DNA of 41,854 nt, taken from contig JAHBWU010000028.1 in the NCBI GenBank assembly GCA_019636835.1, positions 1 to 41,854 on the forward strand. The letters run 5' to 3'. The stretch's first letter is position 1, and each line of letters opens with the position of its first letter. The position numbers and the translations under genes were made by a program. The DNA comes from Nitrospira sp. (lineage in GTDB: Bacteria; Nitrospirota; Nitrospiria; Nitrospirales; Nitrospiraceae). Below, piece after piece: positions 34,288-41,854 of the stretch. The notes below the pieces were generated by a model. That model saw nothing but the letters and a program-made list of their open reading frames with translations, had not been told where the DNA came from and made no database searches.

Positions 34288-34386
34288 AATTTCCCGACGA
34301 GCTGTTGGCAATTTGCGCGAGGCTATGTTAACATCACCACGATTTCTAAATACGTTGCGTTCAACGTTGTCGCGAAGGAGAACTGG

Positions 34387-36198
34387 ATGAATTCCCGGGT
34401 CAAGAACCTGCTTTTCTGGGTGGTGGTCGGCTTGTTCATGATTCTCCTGTTCAATCTATTCAGTGTGCCGACTCACGCGCCTGAAGAAGAAGTGATATTC
34501 AGCGATTTTATGGCAAAGCTCGACAAGGGTGATTTTGAAAAGGTCATCATTAAAGGCAATCACATCAGCGGGGTTCTGAAAGACAAGACTCGTATCCGTA
34601 CCTACTCAGCGGACTACCCTGACCTTGTCAAAGTCCTTCGTGAAAGAGACGTTCAGATTGAGGTCAAACCACCTGATGAGAGTCCGTGGTATATCACGTT
34701 CCTCGTCACGTGGGGACCCTTTATCCTCTTCCTCGGCCTCTGGTTTTTCCTGATGCGTCAGATGCAAATTGGTGGAAACAAGGCTCTCTCCTTTGGAAAG
34801 AGTCGAGCACGTATGCTGACGGAAGAGCGAAAAAAGGTCACCTTCTCCGACGTGGCTGGTGTCGATGAAGCGAAAGAGGAAGTCCTTGAAATCATTGAAT
34901 TCTTGAAAGATCCTCGGAAGTTTCAGAAGCTCGGTGGACGCATCCCCAAGGGCGTACTCGTTGTCGGACCTCCAGGAACAGGAAAGACCTTGTTGGCGAA
35001 GGCTATTGCGGGAGAAGCCGGGGTACCGTTCTTCAGCATCAGCGGTTCTGACTTTGTAGAAATGTTCGTCGGCGTCGGAGCTTCACGAGTGCGGGATTTA
35101 TTTGAGCAAGGGAAGAAACATGCCCCGTGCATTATTTTCATCGATGAAATTGACGCGGTCGGTCGCTTGCGGGGTGCGGGACTTGGCGGTGGCCATGACG
35201 AACGGGAGCAAACCCTCAATCAGTTGCTGGTGGAAATGGACGGCTTCGATACAACCGAGGGAGTCATTTTGGTCGCGGCGACTAATCGCCCCGATGTGCT
35301 CGATCCGGCCTTGTTGAGACCCGGACGCTTTGATCGGCAGGTGGTGGTGAATCGACCAGACCTCAAAGGCCGTTCGGAAATCCTGAAGGTTCACACGAAA
35401 AAGGTTCCTGTCGCCGCGAATGTGGAGCTGGAAAAGATCGCGAGGGGAACACCTGGGTTTTCAGGGGCTGATCTGGAAAATCTTGTGAACGAGGCGGCAC
35501 TGTGGGCGGCTCGTCAGAACAAGAAGGAAGTCGAAAACATCGACTTTGAGATGGCCAAGGATAAGGTCATGATGGGTGCTGAGCGCAAGAGCATGATTCT
35601 TACCGAGGAAGAAAAGCGAATTACGGCATATCATGAAGCCGGCCACGCGTTGATGGCGAAGCTTCTTCCTGGAACCGATCCTGTTCATAAAGTGACGATC
35701 ATTCCCAGGGGTCGGGCTCTAGGTGTGACGATGCAGCTACCGACCGATGATCGGCACAACTTTTCTAAAGAGTTCCTCTACAATACCTTGGCGATTCTTA
35801 TGGGTGGACGTGTTGCCGAAGAGCTTGTATTCAAGCATGTCACAACCGGAGCCGGTAACGATCTTGAACGTGCGACGGACCTTGCCCGGAAGATGGTGTG
35901 CGAATGGGGCATGAGCGAGAAGTTGGGGCCCTTGACCTTTGGACAAAAGGAAGATTCGGTGTTCCTCGGACGAGACTTTGCCACCAAACGAGATGTCAGC
36001 GATCAGGTCGCGCTTGAAATCGACTTGGAGATCAAGCGGTTCGTTACCGAAAATTACGAACGTGCTAAACGTGTGCTGTCTGAGCAAATGACGAGCCTGA
36101 AGGCTTTGGCGGAGGCGCTACTTGAAAAAGAAGTGCTTGACGCACCGGAAATTGATCAGATTCTGTTGCAATCCTCCTCTCAAACAGTTCCAGCCTAA
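34387..36198 (+). CDS. ftsH: ATP-dependent zinc metalloprotease FtsH
   Basis: 603 residues. Two membrane helices (about 8-26 and 99-121) enclose a small periplasmic domain. The AAA domain has Walker A GPPGTGKT (194-201), Walker [13 protein letters not shown], and the arginine-finger region [25 protein letters not shown] (416-420) binds the zinc of the protease part. It degrades unfolded membrane proteins and some short-lived regulators. AAGGAG lies before the ATG. The stop is followed by a weak hairpin without a U-run, so read-through to folP is likely. Confidence 0.98.
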   Translation: MNSRVKNLLFWVVVGLFMILLFNLFSVPTHAPEEEVIFSDFMAKLDKGDFEKVIIKGNHISGVLKDKTRIRTYSADYPDLVKVLRERDVQIEVKPPDESPWYITFLVTWGPFILFLGLWFFLMRQMQIGGNKALSFGKSRARMLTEERKKVTFSDVAGVDEAKEEVLEIIEFLKDPRKFQKLGGRIPKGVLVVGPPGTGKTLLAKAIAGEAGVPFFSISGSDFVEMFVGVGASRVRDLFEQGKKHAPCIIFIDEIDAVGRLRGAGLGGGHDEREQTLNQLLVEMDGFDTTEGVILVAATNRPDVLDPALLRPGRFDRQVVVNRPDLKGRSEILKVHTKKVPVAANVELEKIARGTPGFSGADLENLVNEAALWAARQNKKEVENIDFEMAKDKVMMGAERKSMILTEEEKRITAYHEAGHALMAKLLPGTDPVHKVTIIPRGRALGVTMQLPTDDRHNFSKEFLYNTLAILMGGRVAEELVFKHVTTGAGNDLERATDLARKMVCEWGMSEKLGPLTFGQKEDSVFLGRDFATKRDVSDQVALEIDLEIKRFVTENYERAKRVLSEQMTSLKALAEALLEKEVLDAPEIDQILLQSSSQTVPA

Positions 36199-36331
36199 AT
36201 ATACTGGGCCAACGGTTCGTTCGTGCTGGAGCCGTTGGCTCTACAGTGTTGTATTCACAGACCGCACTGTGTCTCTTTCCTTTAGGCTAACCGGAGCGAC
36301 AGTTTTGATTTTCCTTTCGTCGGTGGAGTAA

Positions 36332-37231
36332 TTGGGTCGAGTATCACCACAGGCAATAACGGCGCAACAGTGGTTCTCTGCCAGAGGGCGAGAAATTCAT
36401 TGCAAAGGGCGTCCGCTTATCATGGGTGTCGTAAACGTCACGACGGATTCCTTCTATGACGGTGGGCGATATGTCGAGCCTGAACGAGCCATTGCACATG
36501 CGTTGGAACTTGTTGAACAAGGGGCGGACATCATCGATGTCGGGGGAGAGTCGACTCGGCCTGGCGCACATTCCGTTAGTGAGCAGGATGAATTGGCTCA
36601 CGTGATTCCGGTGGTGAAGGGACTGGCACATCGTGTACCGGTTCCGATTTCGATCGATACCACCAAGTCTCGAGTCGCAGAGGTCGCTCTGGATTGCGGA
36701 GCATCGATCATCAACGACGTAAGCGCCTTGCGGCAGGATTCTGCAATGGCCTCGGTGATTGCCCGCTCCGATGCGGGAGTCGTCCTGATGCATATGCAAG
36801 GATCTCCGCAAATGATGCAACAATCACCCCATTATTCCGATGTAGTCGGCGAAGTTGCGCACTTTCTTGATGAGCGCCTCCAGAATGCTATCCGTGCAGG
36901 GATTGCTCGAACAAATATCATTCTTGATCCGGGCTTTGGTTTTGGTAAGCTGTTGGTCCATAACCTGGACCTTTTTGACGGACTGTCTGCTTTAGCGGCA
37001 CTGAACCGTCCCATACTGGTCGGCCTGTCGCGGAAGGCGTTTATCGGAAAAGTGGTTGAGCGGCCTGTTGAGCATCGAGAATGGGGGACCGCAGCGGCAG
37101 TGGCACTGGCGGTCGATCGCGGTGCTCACATTATGCGTGTCCATGATGTTGCCATGATGATCGACGTAGTCAAGATGGCTGCAGCGTTGAATCCACGCTG
37201 GTCGTTTTGCGGACAGGAGCATGATGCGTAA
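36332..37231 (+). CDS. folP: Dihydropteroate synthase
   Basis: 299 residues. It joins p-aminobenzoate to the pterin in folate synthesis. The pterin and substrate loops are [15 protein letters not shown] (31-45, with Thr38 where most have Pro), [50 protein letters not shown] and GLSRKAFIG. Start is a TTG at 36332 with GGAG before it. Its stop overlaps the start of glmM by 11 bases. ftsH-folP-glmM is also the order in enteric bacteria. Confidence 0.95.
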   Translation: MGRVSPQAITAQQWFSARGREIHCKGRPLIMGVVNVTTDSFYDGGRYVEPERAIAHALELVEQGADIIDVGGESTRPGAHSVSEQDELAHVIPVVKGLAHRVPVPISIDTTKSRVAEVALDCGASIINDVSALRQDSAMASVIARSDAGVVLMHMQGSPQMMQQSPHYSDVVGEVAHFLDERLQNAIRAGIARTNIILDPGFGFGKLLVHNLDLFDGLSALAALNRPILVGLSRKAFIGKVVERPVEHREWGTAAAVALAVDRGAHIMRVHDVAMMIDVVKMAAALNPRWSFCGQEHDA

Positions 37232-38573
37232 ATTATTTGGAACCGACGGTGTTCGAGGGGTTGCCAATCTCGATCCCATGACCAGTGAAATGGCGATGCA
37301 GCTCGGGCGAGCCGCCGCACATATTTTCATGCGACGAGCGGGCCGTCATCAGATCGTCATCGGTAAAGATACCCGTATCTCTGGATACATGCTGGAGTCT
37401 GCCTTGATGGCAGGAATCTGCTCGATGGGGGTGGATGTGCTGTTAGTCGGACCGATGCCGACACCGGCGATCGCGTTTTTGACCAGGAGTCTACGCGCCG
37501 ATGCAGGGGTGGTCATTTCGGCCTCGCACAATCCTTATCAAGACAACGGAATTAAATTCTTTTCAAGCGACGGTTTCAAACTCCCCGACGAGGTGGAAGC
37601 TCGCATTGAAGAACTGATCGTATCGGATGAAATCAGCCATCTTCGACCGACGGCAGACCTCATCGGCAAGGCCTACCGTATCGATGATGCAGAGGGGCGC
37701 TATATAGAATTTGCAAAGCGGTCGTTGCCGAAAGACTTGGATTTTCAGGGCATCAAGCTCGTTGTAGATTGCGCGAACGGTGCGGCGTACAAACTGGCTC
37801 CGACGGTTCTCAGAGAATTGGGAGCCATAGTTGAAGTCATCGGTAATAAACCGGACGGGATGAATATCAATGCCGGTTGCGGTGCCGTTCATCCCGAGCT
37901 CCTGCAAGAGTCGGTACGCCGTTGCAAAGCGGATCTTGGTATTGCTTTGGACGGCGATGCTGATCGGGCCGTCTTTGTCTGTGAGCAAGGAACCGTCATC
38001 GATGGTGATCATGTGATGGCGGCCTTGGGCCTGGATCTTCATCGAAACGGGCTCCTCGCCAAGCAGACGTTGGTCGGAACCGTGATGAGCAACTTTGGAC
38101 TGGAACTTTCGATGTCGAAAGCGGGCGTCAAGCTGATTCGGACGCCGGTCGGTGATCGATATCTGCTCGAACGAATGTTGGCTGAAGGCTATAACTTTGG
38201 AGGAGAGCAATCAGGACACTTCATATTCCTTGACCACAATACAACCGGAGACGGGCTCATCTCGGCTCTGCAGATATTGTCATTGGTGAAGCGAACCAAG
38301 AAGCCGCTATCCGAGCTGGCCAAGGCAATGACCGCCGTGCCGCAAGTGTTGGTCAATGTGCATGTCACGAAGAAACCGCGATTGGAATCGATCCCCGACA
38401 TTGATTGCGCCATACAAGAGAGCGAACGCCGCCTGAACGGGTGTGGGCGGGTCCTCATCAGATATTCCGGGACAGAGCCGTTGTTGCGGATCATGGTGGA
38501 AGGAGAACAGCCCACCATGGTCAAGGAAATGGCTGAGGATCTCGCCAGGGTCGTGCGAAAGCATATCGGCTGA
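37221..38573 (+). CDS. glmM: Phosphoglucosamine mutase
   Basis: 450 residues. It moves phosphate from C6 to C1 of glucosamine for peptidoglycan and lipopolysaccharide. The phosphoserine is S102 in [30 protein letters not shown] (N-terminus), the metal loop [12 protein letters not shown] and [14 protein letters not shown] complete the set. Either the ATG at 37221 or at 37224 may be used; both overlap the end of folP. Confidence 0.97.
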   Translation: MMRKLFGTDGVRGVANLDPMTSEMAMQLGRAAAHIFMRRAGRHQIVIGKDTRISGYMLESALMAGICSMGVDVLLVGPMPTPAIAFLTRSLRADAGVVISASHNPYQDNGIKFFSSDGFKLPDEVEARIEELIVSDEISHLRPTADLIGKAYRIDDAEGRYIEFAKRSLPKDLDFQGIKLVVDCANGAAYKLAPTVLRELGAIVEVIGNKPDGMNINAGCGAVHPELLQESVRRCKADLGIALDGDADRAVFVCEQGTVIDGDHVMAALGLDLHRNGLLAKQTLVGTVMSNFGLELSMSKAGVKLIRTPVGDRYLLERMLAEGYNFGGEQSGHFIFLDHNTTGDGLISALQILSLVKRTKKPLSELAKAMTAVPQVLVNVHVTKKPRLESIPDIDCAIQESERRLNGCGRVLIRYSGTEPLLRIMVEGEQPTMVKEMAEDLARVVRKHIG

Positions 38574-38607
38574 GTGTTCCCTCCTCCCCGGTATATGAGG
38601 GAAGCTC

Positions 38608-41127
38608 ATGCTCCCGTCCCTCGCAGCAGCGTTTTCTCTCGGTCTTCTGTGTGGAGCACAGATCTCATTTTTTCCGCTCTCCGTAATCATTCTGTTGGCC
38701 GGCATCGCTGTTGGATTCAGTGTACTCGAGCGAGCCGGTTATATCGAGTCACCCTTCGCACTGCTGCTGTATTCCAGCCTTCTCTCCGGAGTAGCTTACT
38801 GGAGTCTCACCCCCCTGACATCGGAGTCTCCACAGATGGCACCACCGCTTCATGAAACTGTTCAAGCCTCGGTCGTCGGTCGGGTTATGGCTCCCGTTCA
38901 ACACGGTGTGGGACGCCAGACGATGTTGGTTCAACCAGACGAATCGAATTCTGAATCGAGACGCATACGCCTCGTGTGGCGTGACCCGGATATTCCGCTT
39001 CATCACGGCGACCGTATTGCGTTTCGTGGGAACCTTCACCGTCCGCGAGGGACGTTGAACCCGGGTGGATTCGACTACGCTGCCTATATGGAACGCCAGG
39101 GCATCGACTTTCTGACCAGCGTGACCGGTGCTCAAGCGGTGAAATTGTTAGATGCAGAGCCCCCCATTGGGTTGTGGAGCTTATGGAACCGGATCGATCA
39201 TTGGAGGGCTACGATACGCGCCGCTGCCATCAGCACATTGAGCCAACCCACACGAGGGCTGTTTCTCGGCATGATCATTGGTGAACGAGGCCATCTCGAA
39301 CAAGAGCTCCAAGATTGGTTCATGCTGACCGGAACCGTTCATTTGCTCTCGATCTCCGGTTCACATCTCGGGCTCGTGGCCATCGTGGTTTTTTGGTTGG
39401 TGAAGAGACTCGTTCTCGGGCTTCCCCTTACTCTCTTGTTGATGCTCTCACGAACAGTCACGCCGTCGAAAATTGCAATTGTGCTGGCATGGCCTGCTGT
39501 CGCACTGTATGCGTTGCTTGCGGGGGCTGAATTGGCGACCATGCGCTCGCTCGTGATGATCACGCTGGCGATGATTGCAATGTGGTTAGGGTATGAACGG
39601 CATCTGGGGCATGCGATGGCGGTGGCTCTTCTAGCGATCCTCTTGCACGATCCTCGTGCCATCTTTGACATTTCCTTTCAACTCTCTTTTCTTTCCGTAC
39701 TCGTGATGGTCAGAATGATCGTACTCATGAAATCATGGAACGCCGACGATGCAGGGACCGACGGTCAGCTGAGATACCGCTTCACGAGCCAAGCGCTCAA
39801 AGCGCTATCGATGAGCGGGGCTGTGACTCTGGCTACCTTGCCCATGGTTGCGTTCTATTTCAACCAGGTTCCGTGGATGGGAACCATCACCAACCTGATA
39901 GCCGTCCCGTTTACGGGTGTCATCTTGGTGCCTTTGGGACTATTTGCCGCCCTGTGGACGATCATGACGGGGGCCGAGTCTTTGATCCTTGGCTCAGCGA
40001 TGGAGCGATTGTTTGGGCTGATGGTTCTCGGATTGCAGTGGTGTGCTCGCCTGCCCGGAGGGGAATGGCATGTCGCAGCACCATCCATTCCAACGATCGC
40101 CCTGTTTTACTTTGTATTACTCGTAGCAAGCTTTCAGGCAATACCGTGGCGCATCCGAGTTGCCGGCGTTGGTCTGTCGATATTGTTGATCGGTTGGTGG
40201 CTGACTCCTCCCCTGCCGAAAGCAGACGGTGATCATTGGCGTGTCACATTCCTTGATGTCGGACAAGGAGATAGTGCCGTTGTCGAATTACCGGATGGTC
40301 GGACCGTTCTGATCGACGGCGGGGCTCGATATGAACGATTCGACATGGGGAAAAATGTGATCGCGCCGTTTCTGTGGAGCCGGAGAATCCACCATATTGC
40401 CCATGTCATCGGGACACACCAGCAACTGGATCATGTCGGCGGGCTGATTTGGATACTCCGGCATATGTCAGTCGGACGGTACTGGGGCGGAGGGATAGAA
40501 CGCTCTGAGAAATTCATTGAAGATCTTAACACAGCCCTTCGTGATCAGCATATCGATCAACACACCGCTGTGCGTGGCCAAGAACTATTGCAGTCCGGTC
40601 AGTGCAGGCTCAGCATTCTCAATCCACCTGAAACATCAGTAATCCGTGAGTCGACTCAGTCCCATACCGGGACACTATTGAACAATCTGTCCATCGTCTC
40701 GCGACTACGCTGTGGAATCTATTCCGTTCTTTTTTCAGCCGATATTGAAACTGCTGGGTTAAGGCGATTGAACGAGGAAGGGTACCAGCCGGTGACCGTA
40801 CTGAAGGTGCCCCATCACGGAGCGCGTAGCTCCCTGGATCCGGACTGGCTTCGGCAACTCCACCCACAGTATGCGGTCATCTCTGTTGGTGCGGCTAATC
40901 CTTATGGACATCCGATGGAATCAGTGCTGGAAACTTATCAAGATCAGCGCATTCCGGTCTTTCGCACGGACCGTGATGGAGCGATCTGGGTTACAGGACG
41001 ACTTTCAACATCCGAGTTCACGGTGAACCGCATGCGAGATCTTATCGTGCGACCGGTTGACTTTCCACATTGTCTTTGGCGTTGCGAATGCCAGAATTGG
41101 AGCCGGCTCTTCCTCCAATTCTCATAA
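38608..41127 (+). CDS. comEC: DNA internalisation-related competence protein ComEC/Rec2
   Basis: 839 residues. It begins with hydrophobic segments, then a soluble domain (DUF4131-like, LNPGGFDYAAYMERQGI), then the Competence multi-helix membrane part (MIIGERGHLEQELQDWFMLTG, HLLSISGSHLGLV), and ends in a metallo-beta-lactamase-like domain (FLDVGQGDSAVVELPDGRTV; THQQLDHVGG; VPHHGARSS). ComEC is the channel that lets single-stranded DNA cross the inner membrane. HQQLDH stands for the H-x-H-x-D-H metal motif: the middle histidine is Gln, and other ComEC proteins also differ there. The last ~40 residues have an unusual Cys/Trp-rich end. No other competence gene is in the window. Confidence 0.93.
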   Translation: MLPSLAAAFSLGLLCGAQISFFPLSVIILLAGIAVGFSVLERAGYIESPFALLLYSSLLSGVAYWSLTPLTSESPQMAPPLHETVQASVVGRVMAPVQHGVGRQTMLVQPDESNSESRRIRLVWRDPDIPLHHGDRIAFRGNLHRPRGTLNPGGFDYAAYMERQGIDFLTSVTGAQAVKLLDAEPPIGLWSLWNRIDHWRATIRAAAISTLSQPTRGLFLGMIIGERGHLEQELQDWFMLTGTVHLLSISGSHLGLVAIVVFWLVKRLVLGLPLTLLLMLSRTVTPSKIAIVLAWPAVALYALLAGAELATMRSLVMITLAMIAMWLGYERHLGHAMAVALLAILLHDPRAIFDISFQLSFLSVLVMVRMIVLMKSWNADDAGTDGQLRYRFTSQALKALSMSGAVTLATLPMVAFYFNQVPWMGTITNLIAVPFTGVILVPLGLFAALWTIMTGAESLILGSAMERLFGLMVLGLQWCARLPGGEWHVAAPSIPTIALFYFVLLVASFQAIPWRIRVAGVGLSILLIGWWLTPPLPKADGDHWRVTFLDVGQGDSAVVELPDGRTVLIDGGARYERFDMGKNVIAPFLWSRRIHHIAHVIGTHQQLDHVGGLIWILRHMSVGRYWGGGIERSEKFIEDLNTALRDQHIDQHTAVRGQELLQSGQCRLSILNPPETSVIRESTQSHTGTLLNNLSIVSRLRCGIYSVLFSADIETAGLRRLNEEGYQPVTVLKVPHHGARSSLDPDWLRQLHPQYAVISVGAANPYGHPMESVLETYQDQRIPVFRTDRDGAIWVTGRLSTSEFTVNRMRDLIVRPVDFPHCLWRCECQNWSRLFLQFS

Positions 41128-41356
41128 CGACAAACATTCCTCCTCTTCAGCTCTTGTAACCCCATCCTTTGAGAACTGCACCCTTTCTGTACAAGACAGG
41201 TAATGAATGACAGTTTTTGGCTCTTTCGTGGAGAAATGCTGAAAGAGCACAGCAGAAGTGTCAGAATTTTCACACCGTTAACGAGATACTGGCAAGGCAC
41301 AGCATATGCAGAAGTTGCACCCCAGTTAGTGTTTTAGCTAAAGGGGAGCCGTGATC
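41128..41356. other. Intergenic region after comEC with a nested inverted repeat
   Basis: No gene is convincing. An 8-bp perfect inverted repeat, GCTCTTTC (41220-41227) and GAAAGAGC (41241-41248), lies within an outer TGACA/TGTCA pair. No clear terminator of comEC is seen. This could be an operator ahead of the ribbon-helix-helix gene. Confidence 0.5.
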
Positions 41357-41530
41357 ATGTCCAAGCTTGTTCGCATTGTTGTTCAACTTCCCGTTGAATT
41401 GAAGGAAAAGCTCAACGCCCTCAAGCAACAGGGATACACAACGAGTGGGTTCATCCGTGCCACCTTGGAGCGGGAGCTGAATAAGCGCAACGTCGCCGAT
41501 CCTGTCGTGAGAAAGGTCGTGAATAAGTAA
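41357..41530 (+). CDS. Small ribbon-helix-helix-type protein
   Basis: 57 residues: MSKLVRIVVQLPVELKEKL, a turn, then a helix pair ending TSGFIRATLERELNK. The short first strand (VRIVVQLP), then helices, match ribbon-helix-helix DNA-binding proteins such as antitoxins or copy-number regulators. GGGGAG lies about nine bases before the ATG at 41357. No toxin-like gene follows. It could repress its own promoter through the inverted repeat upstream. Confidence 0.75.
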   Translation: MSKLVRIVVQLPVELKEKLNALKQQGYTTSGFIRATLERELNKRNVADPVVRKVVNK

Positions 41531-41600
41531 GGGGCAGGTGAGCCTTGGATGGCTAAAAACTATGTCCTAGACAATGTTCTCAACGATCAGGAAATCGGAA

Positions 41601-41852
41601 ATGAGTCCAGATCTCACATGCCTCCGGTCTTGGAAACGGATGCTGCGCGGGTGGGGGAGGATTCTATTTCTTTGTCTTTTGGGAGCCGTGGCGGCTATTG
41701 GCGTGCGAGCACTGATTGAGTCAGCCGGAAGCGTCATGCATACGCGGTATGCGCCGGTGGACGTTCCACCTCAGTCCGATTCGGCGCGTCATGAACGGGA
41801 ACGAGAAGAACGAGAACGACAGGGTCGGGTTGTGTTGGAGAAGGAGAAGTAG
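41601..41852 (+). CDS. Small single-span membrane protein
   Basis: 83 residues from ATG 41601. The start (RSWKRMLRGWGR) is basic, one membrane segment follows (about 20-38, ILFLCLLGAVAAIGVRAL), and the C-terminus is a highly charged Arg/Glu stretch (HEREREERERQG). The basic side should remain in the cytoplasm, leaving the charged tail outside. AGGA lies eight bases before this ATG; an ATG at 41574 has no ribosome binding site. It follows the ribbon-helix-helix gene by 70 bases and may share its transcript. A 56-codon frame (41549-41719), with AGGTGAG ahead of it, overlaps in another frame and is discussed separately. No family is recognised. Confidence 0.65.
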   Translation: MSPDLTCLRSWKRMLRGWGRILFLCLLGAVAAIGVRALIESAGSVMHTRYAPVDVPPQSDSARHEREREERERQGRVVLEKEK

Positions 41853-41854
41853 AA

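Noticed and set aside
36208..36239. Hairpin GCCAACGG/CCGTTGGC after ftsH as a terminator
   Set aside because: The loop is 16 bases and no T-run follows; read-through into folP is more likely.
37563..38210. 215-codon open frame (minus strand) inside glmM
   Set aside because: glmM active-site motifs prove the other strand; no motifs here.
1..41854. CRISPR arrays, insertion sequences, prophage or integron elements
   Set aside because: No regularly spaced direct repeats, transposase, integrase or phage gene is visible on either strand.

Overview
The window looks like chromosomal DNA from a free-living Gram-negative bacterium. A Nitrospira-like member of the Nitrospirota is the best fit. This is an inference from gene content and order, the moderately high GC content and the FadL-type outer-membrane protein; no marker here proves it. 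Nearly everything is housekeeping. There is no CRISPR array, transposase, phage gene or rRNA. One small AT-rich gene (4073-4642) looks acquired by transfer.

Layout. 1-9000 is a patchwork of small units: a radical SAM/B12-type protein cut by the window edge, a J-domain-like mini-protein, a PhzF-family protein, a tandem-CBS protein, the AT-rich orphan, a minus-strand GGCT-like / thioredoxin-like [2Fe-2S] ferredoxin / MoaB set, a membrane-anchored orphan convergent with a Rieske ferredoxin, an HNH nuclease, and a precorrin-2 dehydrogenase followed by an MTH1187/YkoF-like protein. 9353-13661 holds a large hybrid sensor kinase with a V4R-like sensor domain, overlapping a FadL/TodX-like outer-membrane channel gene. 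13718-17618 (minus) is the classical rpsB-tsf-pyrH-frr set followed by alr. 17832-20109 (minus) is argC-argJ. 20221-22516 (minus) is rplM-rpsI preceded by two tandem DUF151 (bifunctional nuclease) genes and a cysteine-bearing YggX-like gene. A tRNA-Leu(CAA), a secreted orphan with a strong terminator, a TusA-like gene and rsmI follow.

From about 25055 to 41127 all genes run on the plus strand with short gaps. The first block is tetrapyrrole synthesis: hemX-like, hemA, hemC, a cobA-hemD fusion, a CBS-domain gene and hemB. It leads directly into ribF, tilS, hpt, ftsH, folP, glmM and comEC. The hem block turns glutamyl-tRNA into uroporphyrinogen III and, through CobA, precorrin-2. The separate precorrin-2 dehydrogenase at 8009 would continue that branch to sirohydrochlorin/siroheme. 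The window ends with a 57-residue ribbon-helix-helix protein and a small single-span membrane protein.

No clearly new multi-gene system is visible. The points most worth a second look are the CBS gene inside the hem operon, the mixed Cys/Asp metal site of HemB, the V4R sensor kinase overlapping a hydrophobic-compound channel, the YggX-like protein with two CxxC pairs, the tandem DUF151 genes leading into rplM-rpsI, and an out-of-frame mini-ORF across the hemA start.
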